Positions 15,295-23,557 of a stretch of DNA of 64,000 nt are shown here, piece after piece. The DNA is taken from the NCBI RefSeq assembly GCF_005221305.1, contig NZ_CP039887.1, positions 248,001-312,000 of the forward strand. Reading direction: 5' to 3'. Source of the stretch: Neisseria subflava. Lineage in GTDB: Bacteria; Pseudomonadota; Gammaproteobacteria; Burkholderiales; Neisseriaceae. Position numbers and translations under genes: made by a program. The notes under the pieces were generated by a model. The model did no database searches. It saw only the letters and a list, made by a program, of their open reading frames with translations, and was not told the DNA's origin. How positions within the stretch are numbered: position 1 is the stretch's first letter; each line of letters opens with the position of its first letter.

Positions 15295-16515
15295 TTAGTT
15301 ACCCAAGTCGAATGCTTTGTGCAGAACGCGGGTAGCCAGTTCCATGTATTTTTCGTCAATCAGGACGGATACTTTGATTTCGGAAGTTGAAATCATTTGG
15401 ATGTTGATGCCTTCTTCTGCGAGGGTGCGGAAGATTTTGGCTGCTACGCCGACGTGTGAACGCATGCCCAAGCCGACTGCGGAGACTTTGCATACGGTGT
15501 CGTCGCCGTCGATGTAGGCAGCGCCGATGCTGTCTTGGCGTTGTTGCAGCAGTTCGATGGTTTGTTTGTAGTCGCCGCGTGGAACGGTGAAGGAGAAGTC
15601 GGTTGTGCCTTCGCTGCCGACATTTTGGATGATCATGTCGACTTCGATGTTGGCATCGGCCACTGCGCCGAGGATTTGGTAGGCAACGCCGGGTTTGTCA
15701 GGTACGCCGCGTACGTTGATGCGTGCTTGGTTTTTGTCGAATGCGATACCGGTTACGGCTGCTCTTTCCATGTTGTCGTCCTCTTCAAAGGTAATCAGGG
15801 TGCCGTTGCCGCCGTCTTGCAGGCTGCTCAGTACGCGCAGGCGCACTTTGTATTTTCCGGCGAATTCTACGGAACGGATTTGCAAGACTTTCGAGCCGAG
15901 GCTTGCCAATTCGATCATTTCTTCAAATGTAACCGTATCCATGCGGCGCGCTTCGGGTACGACGCGTGGGTCGGTGGTGTAAACGCCGTCCACGTCGGTG
16001 TAAATTTGGCATTCGTCGGCTTTGAGGGCTGCGGCGATGGCAACGGCGGAGGTGTCAGAACCGCCACGGCCGAGGGTTGAGATATTGCCTTCGCTGCTGA
16101 TGCCTTGGAAACCGGCTACGATAACGACTTTTCCGGCGGCCAAATCGGCACGCATTTTCTCGTCGTCGATGTTTTCGATGCGGGCTTTGGTGTGGGAAGT
16201 GTTGGTTTGGAGGGCGACTTGCCAGCCGGTGTAGCTCTTGGCGTCAACGCCGATGTCCTTCAGGGCCATGGCCAGCAGGCCGATGGTCACTTGTTCGCCG
16301 GTAGCGAGAACGACGTCGAGTTCGCGCGGATCGGGATGCTCTTGCATTTCGTGCGCCAGTGCGACCAGTCGGTTGGTTTCGCCGCTCATGGCGGATACGA
16401 CGACTACGATGTCGTGTCCTTCGGCGCGGGCTTTGGCGACACGTTTGGCTACGTTTTTGATGCGTTCGGGCGAGCCTACTGATGTGCCGCCGTATTTATG
16501 TACGATTAACGCCAT
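15295..16515 (-). CDS. lysC: Aspartate kinase
   Basis: Phosphorylates aspartate, the first step towards lysine, threonine, methionine and diaminopimelate. The kinase domain starts with the signature VHKYGGTSVG, has GRGGSDTSAVA in the nucleotide region, and ends at about residue 245. Two C-terminal ACT domains follow (ITGIAFDKNQARINVRGVPD and VSAVGLGMRSHVGVAAKIF), which usually bind lysine or threonine for feedback control. At 406 residues it is a monofunctional short aspartokinase. It is transcribed towards holC and shares its terminator. Confidence 0.95.
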   Translation of the reverse strand: MALIVHKYGGTSVGSPERIKNVAKRVAKARAEGHDIVVVVSAMSGETNRLVALAHEMQEHPDPRELDVVLATGEQVTIGLLAMALKDIGVDAKSYTGWQVALQTNTSHTKARIENIDDEKMRADLAAGKVVIVAGFQGISSEGNISTLGRGGSDTSAVAIAAALKADECQIYTDVDGVYTTDPRVVPEARRMDTVTFEEMIELASLGSKVLQIRSVEFAGKYKVRLRVLSSLQDGGNGTLITFEEDDNMERAAVTGIAFDKNQARINVRGVPDKPGVAYQILGAVADANIEVDMIIQNVGSEGTTDFSFTVPRGDYKQTIELLQQRQDSIGAAYIDGDDTVCKVSAVGLGMRSHVGVAAKIFRTLAEEGINIQMISTSEIKVSVLIDEKYMELATRVLHKAFDLGN

Positions 16516-16651
16516 GTTTCGTGCTTTCTTGTGGGGGTTGTCGGGCAGCTTGGTTTGCTGGAAAAAGGGTTATTATTACTATTTTTTACATGGAATTCAA
16601 GGATAGAACGCGCTTTTTTGAGTAAATACGCATAAAGGGGTTGGGTTAAAA

Positions 16652-16681
16652 AAGGCCGTCTGAAAGTTTTCAGACGGCCTT
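16652..16681. terminator. DUS inverted-repeat terminator of rph
   Basis: AAGGCCGTCTGAAA and its inverse with a two-base loop, just beyond the rph stop and upstream of lysC. Confidence 0.75.
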
Positions 16682-16686
16682 GTTGA

Positions 16687-17415
16687 TTATTGGGCCAAAA
16701 GGGCGGCCTGCTGGTGTTGGACCAATTCGGCAATGCCTTTATGCGCGAGGGCAATCAGCTTGCCCAATTCTTCGATACTGAACGGTGCACCTTCGGCTGT
16801 ACCTTGGATTTCGATGATTTTGCCGGATGCGGTCATGATGATGTTAACGTCGCTGTCGCAGCCTGAATCTTCGGGATAGTCCAAGTCCAAAAGTGGTACA
16901 CCGCCCACCACGCCGGCAGAAACGGCGGCAACGGCTTCACGGATGGGGTTTTCGCTGATAAGGCCGTCTGAAAGGAGTTTGTCCACGGCGATTTGCAGGG
17001 CAACGTAGGCACCGGTAATGGAGGCGGTACGCGTGCCACCGTCGGCTTGGATAACGTCGCAGTCAATCAGGATTTGGCGTTCGCCGAGTTTTTCCATATC
17101 GACGACGGCGCGAAGTGAGCGGCCGATCAGGCGTTGGATTTCTTGTGTGCGGCCGGACTGTTTGCCTGCGGCGGCTTCACGACGCATACGGGAGGCGGTG
17201 GAGGCCGGCAACATACCGTATTCGGCCGTTACCCAGCCTTGTTCTTTACCGCGTAGGAAAGGGGGAACGTTTTCATCGATGGAGGCAGTGCAAATCACTT
17301 TGGTGTTGCCACACTCAATAAGGCAGGAGCCGTCGGCGTGTGGCAGGAAATTGGGGGTGATTTTGATGTTGCGCAGGCTGTTGGCGGCGCGGTCGGTGCG
17401 GGTGTAGTCGCTCAT
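16687..17415 (-). CDS. rph: Ribonuclease PH
   Basis: Phosphorolytic 3'-5' exoribonuclease that trims tRNA 3' ends. The 242-residue protein has the RNase PH fold, including GWVTAEYGMLPAST, RIGRSLRAV-like (LIGRSLRAVVDM) and the phosphate-site region around IDCDVIQADGGTRTASITGA. Start ATG 17415 is preceded by AAAGGA and gives the usual N terminus MSDYTRTDRAANSLR; longer frames lack a site. It diverges from yicC across about 140 bases. Confidence 0.94.
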   Translation of the reverse strand: MSDYTRTDRAANSLRNIKITPNFLPHADGSCLIECGNTKVICTASIDENVPPFLRGKEQGWVTAEYGMLPASTASRMRREAAAGKQSGRTQEIQRLIGRSLRAVVDMEKLGERQILIDCDVIQADGGTRTASITGAYVALQIAVDKLLSDGLISENPIREAVAAVSAGVVGGVPLLDLDYPEDSGCDSDVNIIMTASGKIIEIQGTAEGAPFSIEELGKLIALAHKGIAELVQHQQAALLAQ

Positions 17416-17554
17416 GATGGTCCTTTTGGGGAGAATAAAAAACAGGTTGCCTTGAATTATAGAGGAATTTGGCATCAAAGGCCGTCTGAAAATCGTTGGT
17501 CGGGTGTGTTATAGTGTCCATACTTTCACTCGTATTTGGAAACGGAGTAAAACT

Positions 17555-18442
17555 ATGGCTACAAGACGAACTATTCAAATCCACAGCATGACCGGCTTTG
17601 CCAATGCTGCAGGCGAATGCTGCGGCAAGCGGATTAATTTGGAAATCCGTGCGGTCAACCATCGTTATTTGGATGTCCAATTCCGTATGCCGGAAGAGTT
17701 GCGCTATTTGGAAGGCGCATTGCGCGAACAGATTGCCGCGGCTGTGGCGCGCGGTAAATTGGAGTGCCGTGTTCAGCTGCAAGATGCGGCTTCTGGCGGT
17801 CAGACTTTGGAAGTCAATCAGGATTTGGTCGCACAGCTGGCGCATTTAAACAAAGAATGGCGTAAGGAACACAATTTCGGCAAGCTGAGCGTGGCCGACG
17901 TTTTGCGTTTCCCCGGCGTTTTGGCAGGGCAGGGCGAAGATTCCGAGACCTTGGCGAAAGGTGTCAAAGATTTATTGACCGACGCGTTGAAAGAGTTCAC
18001 AGCCGCCCGCAAACGCGAAGGTAAAAAACTGGGCGAACATTTGCTGCAACGTCTGACCGCTATGGAAGAGATTGTGGACGCTTTGAACGAATTGTTCCCA
18101 AGCCTGCTGCAGGCGCATATGGACAAAGTCAAAGCTCGTTTGGCAGAAGCCGTTGGCAATATCGACAACGACCGCCTGCAACAGGAATTTGCTTTGTTTA
18201 TTCAAAAATCCGATGTGGATGAAGAGTTCAGCCGTTTGCGCACCCATATCGCAGAAGTACGCCGCATTGTTACCGAAGGCAAGGGTAGCGCAGGTAAACG
18301 TTTGGATTTCTTGATGCAAGAGTTGAACCGTGAGGCCAATACCTTGGGCAGTAAAGCCATCGCCGCTGAATGTACGCAAGCGTCGGTTGAACTGAAAGTC
18401 TTGATCGAACAAATGCGCGAACAGGTTCAAAATATCGAATAA
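17555..18442 (+). CDS. yicC: YicC/YloC family endoribonuclease
   Basis: A 295-residue protein with both YicC domains: the N-terminal part (SMTGFANAAGE to about 160) and the C-terminal DUF1732 part (DVDEEFSRLRTHIAEVRRI to the end, with GKRLDFLMQELNREANTLGSK). Members are oligomeric RNases linked to mRNA decay and stress survival. GGAG precedes ATG 17555; translation from the internal Met at 17588 (SMTGF) is possible, since many homologues start there. It is monocistronic with a DUS hairpin after it. Confidence 0.9.
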   Translation: MATRRTIQIHSMTGFANAAGECCGKRINLEIRAVNHRYLDVQFRMPEELRYLEGALREQIAAAVARGKLECRVQLQDAASGGQTLEVNQDLVAQLAHLNKEWRKEHNFGKLSVADVLRFPGVLAGQGEDSETLAKGVKDLLTDALKEFTAARKREGKKLGEHLLQRLTAMEEIVDALNELFPSLLQAHMDKVKARLAEAVGNIDNDRLQQEFALFIQKSDVDEEFSRLRTHIAEVRRIVTEGKGSAGKRLDFLMQELNREANTLGSKAIAAECTQASVELKVLIEQMREQVQNIE

Positions 18443-18464
18443 ATCGATGATGAACGGATAGGAT

Positions 18465-18494
18465 AAGGCCGTCTGAAAAGTTTCAGACGGCCTT
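18465..18494 (+). terminator. DUS inverted-repeat terminator of yicC
   Basis: AAGGCCGTCTGAAA and its inverse with a two-base loop, 22 bases after the stop. Confidence 0.75.
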
Positions 18495-18647
18495 TGTGTT
18501 GATATTGAGTGGAATCGGTGCGGTTTGTTTTTAAACATTATTGGATGGTAGGTTCCCTATTTCGTTACTGTAATTGCGCGCAATTGTTAATATGTGTTAA
18601 ATTATGGCAATTATTGTCATGATAAGAACATACAAAGGAGTAAAAAC

Positions 18648-19535
18648 ATGAACTTTCTGACCGCAGTCAGTCAGCAAATGACCCGCTTCATCGCCCTGAT
18701 TATCGTCCTTGCCTCCATCATCGCCTTTATCGAACCTGCCACTTTTTCGTGGGTAAAAGGCGATACGCAAGTTGTCGTACTCGGCATCATCATGCTCGGT
18801 ATGGGCATGACTTTGGGCAAAGAAGATTATCAAATTTTGGCGCAACGTCCGCTCGATATTTTTATCGGCGCAATCGCCCAATACACGATTATGCCCCTGC
18901 TCGCTATCGGTATTGCCAAAGCCTTTGACCTTTCGCCCGGATTGACGCTAGGTTTGGTTTTGGTCGGTACTTGTCCGGGCGGCGTTTCGTCCAACATTAT
19001 GAGTTTTTTGGCTAAAGGCGATGTTGCCTTTTCGGTCGGCATGACCACTGTTTCCACCGTCCTTGCTCCTGTGATGACGCCGTTGTGTATGACTTATTTG
19101 GTCGGACAAACCGTCGAAATGGACGGCTGGGGTATGTTCAAGTTTATGTTGCTTGTTACCCTGCTGCCTGCCGTTGCCGTTGCCGTTGCCGTTGTCGCGT
19201 TTGCCTGCATTGTCGGCGGCGTTGCTGCCGTTCACGGACACCGCTTTGCTGAATCCGCTTTCGTGATGGTACTCGCCATCGCTGCCCACAACATTGGTGG
19301 TTACATTCTTGGCTATTACAGCGGCGCGCTGACCGGCATGAACACCGCCAAAAAACGCACTCTTGCCATCGAAGTCGGTGTACAAAACGCCGGACTTGCC
19401 ACCGGTTTGAGTGCTAAATTCTTCCCCGGTAATGCCGAGTCTGCAGTTGCCGCCGCCGTTGCTTGCGTTTGGCACTCTGTATCGGGAACGGTTTTGGGCA
19501 ATTTGTTTGCATGGTGGGACAAGCGTAAGCAATAA
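18648..19535 (+). CDS. Bile acid:sodium symporter family (BASS) transporter, apparent internal deletion
   Basis: A polytopic inner-membrane transporter of the BASS family. Conserved parts are present: GIIMLGMGMTLG, the first crossover GTCPGGVSSNIMSFLAKGD, and the second VGVQNAGLATGL with the SVWH-like WHSVSG end. ATG 18648 follows AAAGGAG by seven bases. At 295 residues it is about 20 short, and the shortfall sits at one place: after LLP the sequence reads AVAVAVAVVAF and runs straight into the next helix, where relatives have the end of one helix, a polar loop and the start of the next. The DNA there is four copies of GCCGTT. The merged hydrophobic run of about 35 residues should alter topology. 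The substrate is unknown. Confidence 0.85.
   Translation: MNFLTAVSQQMTRFIALIIVLASIIAFIEPATFSWVKGDTQVVVLGIIMLGMGMTLGKEDYQILAQRPLDIFIGAIAQYTIMPLLAIGIAKAFDLSPGLTLGLVLVGTCPGGVSSNIMSFLAKGDVAFSVGMTTVSTVLAPVMTPLCMTYLVGQTVEMDGWGMFKFMLLVTLLPAVAVAVAVVAFACIVGGVAAVHGHRFAESAFVMVLAIAAHNIGGYILGYYSGALTGMNTAKKRTLAIEVGVQNAGLATGLSAKFFPGNAESAVAAAVACVWHSVSGTVLGNLFAWWDKRKQ
19170..19193 (+). repeat. Four tandem GCCGTT hexamers within the BASS transporter gene
   Basis: Four perfect head-to-tail hexamers encode Ala-Val repeats at the point where a loop between two helices seems to be missing. Being six bases long, changes in copy number keep the frame. Confidence 0.8.
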
Positions 19536-19558
19536 GCCGGTAAATATTGCCAAATAAC

Positions 19559-19609
19559 AAAAGGCCGTCTGAAAACAGAATATGGTTTCTTGTTTTCAGA
19601 CGGCCTTTT
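19559..19609 (+). terminator. DUS inverted-repeat terminator
   Basis: AAAAGGCCGTCTGAAAAC and its near-inverse enclose about 15 bases, between the BASS transporter and the TSUP gene on the same strand. Confidence 0.7.
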
Positions 19610-19667
19610 AGGTTGTCAGGACAGGCAAACACGCGCAAAATCGCTTTGCTTTTTAGAGATGGACATT

Positions 19668-20438
19668 ATGCTTACAGATTCGTTTTTTTATTATCTGGTG
19701 TTGGTCGGCTTTGCCGCCGGGCTGATGGATGCGGCGGTTGGCGGCGGAGGGCTGTTGCAGATTCCCGGATTGTTCAACCTATTGCCAAATGCTACGCCTG
19801 TGGCCTCTGTGATGGGTGTCAATAAATTTGCTTCCTGCTGCGGCACATTGACCGCGACGGGGCAATATCTGCGCCGAATTCCTGTGCCGTGGAAAATGCT
19901 GTTGCCTGCGGCGGCGTTGGCGTTTGCTGCTTCATATTTGGGCGCGAAAACGGTGGTGTATTTCCCCGTGCAATACATGAAACCGGCGATGTTGGTCATC
20001 ATGATTGCTATGTGTCTGTACACTTTTTTGAAAAAAGACTTGGGGCAGACGGTGCGCACTGAAAAGCTGACGCGCCGCGAAACCTTATGGGGCTTATTTT
20101 TCGGCGCGTTAATCGGGTTTTACGACGGTGTGTTCGGGCCGGGAACAGGCAGCCTGCTGGCTTTTGTGTTCGTTCGCTTTTACGGCTATGATTTTTTAGC
20201 GGCCAACGCCTCGGCAAAGGTCATCAATTCGACCACCAATCTTGCCGCGCTGACGTTTTTTATCCCGCAAGGCCATGTTGTGTGGGCATGGGCGATACCG
20301 TTGGCAGTGGCGAATTTGTGTGGCGGCATGGTCGGAGCGCGCTTGGCAATGCGCGGCGGAACCAAGCTGCTGCGTTACGGATTTATGTTGCTGCTGTGTC
20401 TGACCATTGGAAAGTTTGCTTGGGATTTGTTGGGTTGA
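19668..20438 (+). CDS. TSUP (TauE/SafE) family sulfite/organic anion permease
   Basis: An inner-membrane permease of the TSUP family with about eight predicted helices. Family hallmarks are GFAAGLMDAAVGGGGLLQIP near the N terminus and FGALIGFYDGVFGPGTGSL in the second half, the two Gly-rich repeats that define the fold. Members export or take up sulfonates, sulfite or other small anions; the substrate here is unknown. Starts at 19668 (MLTDSFF) or 19659 (MDIMLT) are both possible, without a strong ribosome site. It is convergent with prfC. Confidence 0.86.
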   Translation: MLTDSFFYYLVLVGFAAGLMDAAVGGGGLLQIPGLFNLLPNATPVASVMGVNKFASCCGTLTATGQYLRRIPVPWKMLLPAAALAFAASYLGAKTVVYFPVQYMKPAMLVIMIAMCLYTFLKKDLGQTVRTEKLTRRETLWGLFFGALIGFYDGVFGPGTGSLLAFVFVRFYGYDFLAANASAKVINSTTNLAALTFFIPQGHVVWAWAIPLAVANLCGGMVGARLAMRGGTKLLRYGFMLLLCLTIGKFAWDLLG

Positions 20439-20451
20439 TATCGAATGAAAA

Positions 20452-20482
20452 AAAGGCCGTCTGAAAGTTTCAGACGGCCTTT
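20452..20482. terminator. DUS inverted-repeat terminator
   Basis: AAAGGCCGTCTGAAA and its inverse almost back to back, between convergent TSUP and prfC genes. Confidence 0.78.
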
Positions 20483-20487
20483 GCATT

Positions 20488-22083
20488 TTACAGTTTAACC
20501 GAATGTTCGCGCGTTTCGTGGAACACAATATCCGGCCAGCGTTCTTGCGTCAGATTCAGGTTGACGCGGTTAGGCGCGAGGTAGGCGAGGTTGCCGCCTG
20601 CGTCGATGGCGAGATTGCCTGCATTGGCTTTTTCAAATTCCGCCAGTTTTTTCTTGTCTTCGCACGATACCCAGCGTGCCGACCAGATGGATGCGCTGTC
20701 GAACACGGCTTCTACGCCGTATTCGTTGGCCAGCCGCGAGGTAACGACTTCAAACTGCAACACGCCGACCGCGCCCAAAATCAAATCCGCGCCGCTCATG
20801 GGTTTGAACACCTGCACCGCGCCTTCCTCGCCGAGCTGTTGCAAACCTTTTTGCAGTTGCTTGATTTTCAGCGGGTTTTTGATGCGGACGCTGCGGAACA
20901 GTTCGGGCGCGAAGAAGGGGATGCCGGTGAACGCCAGTTGTTCGCCTTCGGAAAAGCTGTCGCCGATTTGGATGTTGCCGTGGTTCGGGATGCCGATGAT
21001 GTCGCCCGCGTAGGCTTCTTCCACCAGCTCGCGGTCGTACGACATGAATGTAACCACGCTGGAGGCGGCGATTTCGCGGTTGATGCGCAGGTGTTTCATC
21101 TTCATGCCGCGCTCAAATTTGCCGGAGCAGACGCGCAAGAAGGCGATGCGGTCGCGGTGTTTCGGATCCATATTGGCTTGGATTTTGAAGATAAATCCGG
21201 AGAATTTCGGCTCGTCCGGCTCGACCATACGCACGGTCGCGTCGCGCGGTTTCGGCGCGGGCGCCCAGTCAATCAATGAATTGAGGATTTCCTGAATACC
21301 GAAGTTGTTAATCGCCGAACCGAAGAACACGGGCGTGAGTTCGCCGGCGAGAAATTCGTCGAAATTGAACTCGTTGGAAGCAGCCTGCACCAATTCGATT
21401 TCGTCGCGCAACTGCTGGATTTCCAACGGAAATCGTTGTTCCAATTCGGGATTATCGATGCCTTTGATGATGTCGAACTCGTGCGGCAGGCGTTCTCCGC
21501 CGGCTTCAAAGAGATAGATTTCGTCGTTCAGGATGTGGTACACGCCCTTGAAATTTTTACCCATGCCGATCGGCCAAGTTACCGGCGCGCAGCGGATTTT
21601 TAAAATATTTTCCACTTCGTCCAGCAATTCCAAAGAATCGCGCACTTCGCGGTCGTATTTGTTCATGAACGTGACAATCGGCGTATTGCGCAGGCGGCAG
21701 ACGTTCAAGAGTTTGATGGTTTGCGCTTCCACGCCTTTTGCCGCGTCGATGACCATCAAGGCGCTGTCCACGGCGGTCAATACGCGGTAGGTGTCTTCGG
21801 AGAAGTCTTGGTGTCCCGGCGTGTCCAAGAGGTTGACGGTGTGGTCTTTGTAGTCGAACTGCATTACGCTTGATGCCACGGAAATGCCGCGCTGCTTCTC
21901 GATTTCCATCCAGTCGGAGGTGGCGAATTTTCCGGTTTTCTTGCCTTTTACCGTTCCCGCGCTCTGAATCGCGCCTGAAAACAGCAAGAGCTTTTCGGTC
22001 AGCGTGGTTTTACCCGCGTCGGGGTGGGAGATGATGGCAAACGTGCGGCGGCGGCGCACTTGGTCGAGGATTTCTTGGGACAT
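20488..22083 (-). CDS. prfC: Peptide chain release factor 3
   Basis: A class II release factor GTPase that recycles RF1/RF2 from the ribosome after termination. The G domain has ISHPDAGKTTLTEKL (P-loop), LLDTPGHQDFSEDTYR (switch II), and NKYDR in the NKxD position. Beta-barrel and C-terminal domains follow, with the family segment GEEGAVQVFKPMSGADLILGAVGVLQFEV. At 531 residues it is full length. A small perfect hairpin lies about 80 bases upstream of its start (22162-22182). Confidence 0.95.
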   Translation of the reverse strand: MSQEILDQVRRRRTFAIISHPDAGKTTLTEKLLLFSGAIQSAGTVKGKKTGKFATSDWMEIEKQRGISVASSVMQFDYKDHTVNLLDTPGHQDFSEDTYRVLTAVDSALMVIDAAKGVEAQTIKLLNVCRLRNTPIVTFMNKYDREVRDSLELLDEVENILKIRCAPVTWPIGMGKNFKGVYHILNDEIYLFEAGGERLPHEFDIIKGIDNPELEQRFPLEIQQLRDEIELVQAASNEFNFDEFLAGELTPVFFGSAINNFGIQEILNSLIDWAPAPKPRDATVRMVEPDEPKFSGFIFKIQANMDPKHRDRIAFLRVCSGKFERGMKMKHLRINREIAASSVVTFMSYDRELVEEAYAGDIIGIPNHGNIQIGDSFSEGEQLAFTGIPFFAPELFRSVRIKNPLKIKQLQKGLQQLGEEGAVQVFKPMSGADLILGAVGVLQFEVVTSRLANEYGVEAVFDSASIWSARWVSCEDKKKLAEFEKANAGNLAIDAGGNLAYLAPNRVNLNLTQERWPDIVFHETREHSVKL

Positions 22084-22161
22084 GGTTTTCTTTGCAAAAA
22101 GTTTCAGGCCGCTTTTTCAGACGGCCTGAAGGATATGGGTGTTGGAAAACAGGCTAAAATA

Positions 22162-22182
22162 AGGGCGTGTGCAACACGCCCT
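22162..22182 (-). promoter_or_regulatory. Perfect hairpin upstream of prfC
   Basis: AGGGCGTGT, three loop bases GCA, then ACACGCCCT: a 9 bp perfect stem without a T-run, in the presumed leader or promoter of prfC. It is unrelated to uptake sequences. It could be an RNA structure or an operator. Confidence 0.45.
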
Positions 22183-22247
22183 GCAATAGATTGAAAGATG
22201 CGGAATTGTACAAAAAAATGCTTGATAATTCAATGTTTGCGCCAAAA

Positions 22248-22281
22248 CAAAGGCCGTCTGAAAAGTTTCAGACGGCCTTTG
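22248..22281 (-). terminator. DUS inverted-repeat terminator
   Basis: CAAAGGCCGTCTGAAA and its inverse directly after the flavin oxidoreductase stop. Confidence 0.78.
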
Positions 22282-22296
22282 TTTATGAATCGATGA

Positions 22297-23439
22297 TTAA
22301 ATATCCATCGGTTTCCATTCCGCGCCTTTTACCGGCGGCAGCCATGATTGCGTACCGCTGGAGGCAAATCCCCACAAGGTGTCGGGGAGGCCGTAATGGT
22401 CGGCACGCGTCGGGTCGAGTTGGGTTTCGATTTCATCTTCGCGGCCTTCACGGATTTGTGTGGCGATGTGCGGATTAATCATCACGGTTTTGCCCAATGC
22501 GATAAATTCTGCCCAGCCGGTTTCATAGGCGGCCAAAATTTGGTCGGCGGTAAACAGGTTACCCACGCCGATAAGGGGCAATTTGCCGTTGATACGTTCG
22601 TGGATAAACTGCATACGGGTTTGGGCGGTATCGCCGCCGCGACGGATTTTTTTATCAAATTCCCACAAGGAAACGTGCAGATATTGCAGCGGTTTTTGTA
22701 CCAATGCGTCAATCAGTGCGCCGGTTTCGGTCATGGTTAAGCCGTCATCGCCCGGCTCTTCAGGGGAGAAGCGGTAGCCGATAATGAAGTCGTTGCGCTG
22801 GTGTTTTTCACGGACGGCAACCACGGCATCGATAACGGCCAGCGGGAAGCGCATTCTGTTTTCCAAGCTGCCGCCCCATTGGTCGTTGCGGCGGTTGCTT
22901 TGGGCAGAGTAAAACTGTTGGATCAGATAGGTGTTGGCACCATGGATTTCCACGCCGTCAAAACCGGCACGAAGCGCCAAATCGGCGGCTTGCGCATAAG
23001 AGGCGATGAGTGCTTCGACTTCTTTTGCGGTCGCTTCGCGTGCGTGTTCGGCTTCGCTGGCGGAAGCGCTGATTTTATCGAGACCGTCCAAAAGGTCATC
23101 CATGGCTTTGGAACCGCCGTGATGAATTTGTAAAATTGCTTTTGCGCCTTGCTGTTGCAGGATTTGTGCGGTTTCTTTCAGGCTGTCGAGGCAGTGTTCG
23201 CCTGTGGCTTCAGGTTGGCCGTGAAAGGCTTTGCCGTCTTTTTGAACCAAAGTGGCGGCAGTGATAAACAAGCCCATATCGCCTGCGCGGTTGCTGAGGA
23301 AGGTACGCTCTTGGTCGCTGATCAAACCGTTGGCTTGTGAGCCGAAATGGGTCATGGGGGCGACGACAAGGCGGTTTTTGATGGTTACGCCGTTATTGAG
23401 GGTGTATGTTTGAAAGAGTGGGGCGTATTTTGGATTCAT
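22297..23439 (-). CDS. NADH:flavin oxidoreductase, Old Yellow Enzyme family
   Basis: An FMN-dependent ene-reductase-like TIM barrel. It begins PLFQTYTLNNGVTIKNRLVVAPMTHFGSQANG, where the APMT segment contacts FMN, and has LQIHHGGSKA, GFDGVEIHGANTYLIQQF with the paired active-site residues, and GVGNLFTADQILA binding the phosphate of FMN near the C terminus. At 380 residues it matches single-domain members. No partner reductase lies next to it. Likely roles are reduction of electrophiles or aldehydes; the natural substrate is unknown. Confidence 0.88.
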   Translation of the reverse strand: MNPKYAPLFQTYTLNNGVTIKNRLVVAPMTHFGSQANGLISDQERTFLSNRAGDMGLFITAATLVQKDGKAFHGQPEATGEHCLDSLKETAQILQQQGAKAILQIHHGGSKAMDDLLDGLDKISASASEAEHAREATAKEVEALIASYAQAADLALRAGFDGVEIHGANTYLIQQFYSAQSNRRNDQWGGSLENRMRFPLAVIDAVVAVREKHQRNDFIIGYRFSPEEPGDDGLTMTETGALIDALVQKPLQYLHVSLWEFDKKIRRGGDTAQTRMQFIHERINGKLPLIGVGNLFTADQILAAYETGWAEFIALGKTVMINPHIATQIREGREDEIETQLDPTRADHYGLPDTLWGFASSGTQSWLPPVKGAEWKPMDI

Positions 23440-23505
23440 GGAGTTTTACTCTTGATAAGTGAATGGTCGGCATAGAATTGGGCCATTCGGGAATTTATCA
23501 AGTAC

Positions 23506-23537
23506 ACAGGCCGTCTGAAAAGTTTCAGACGGCCTGT
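23506..23537. terminator. DUS inverted-repeat terminator
   Basis: ACAGGCCGTCTGAAA and its inverse, downstream of the butanediol dehydrogenase gene and upstream of the flavin oxidoreductase. Confidence 0.7.
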
Positions 23538-23557
23538 TTATTCTTTAAACCTTAGGA

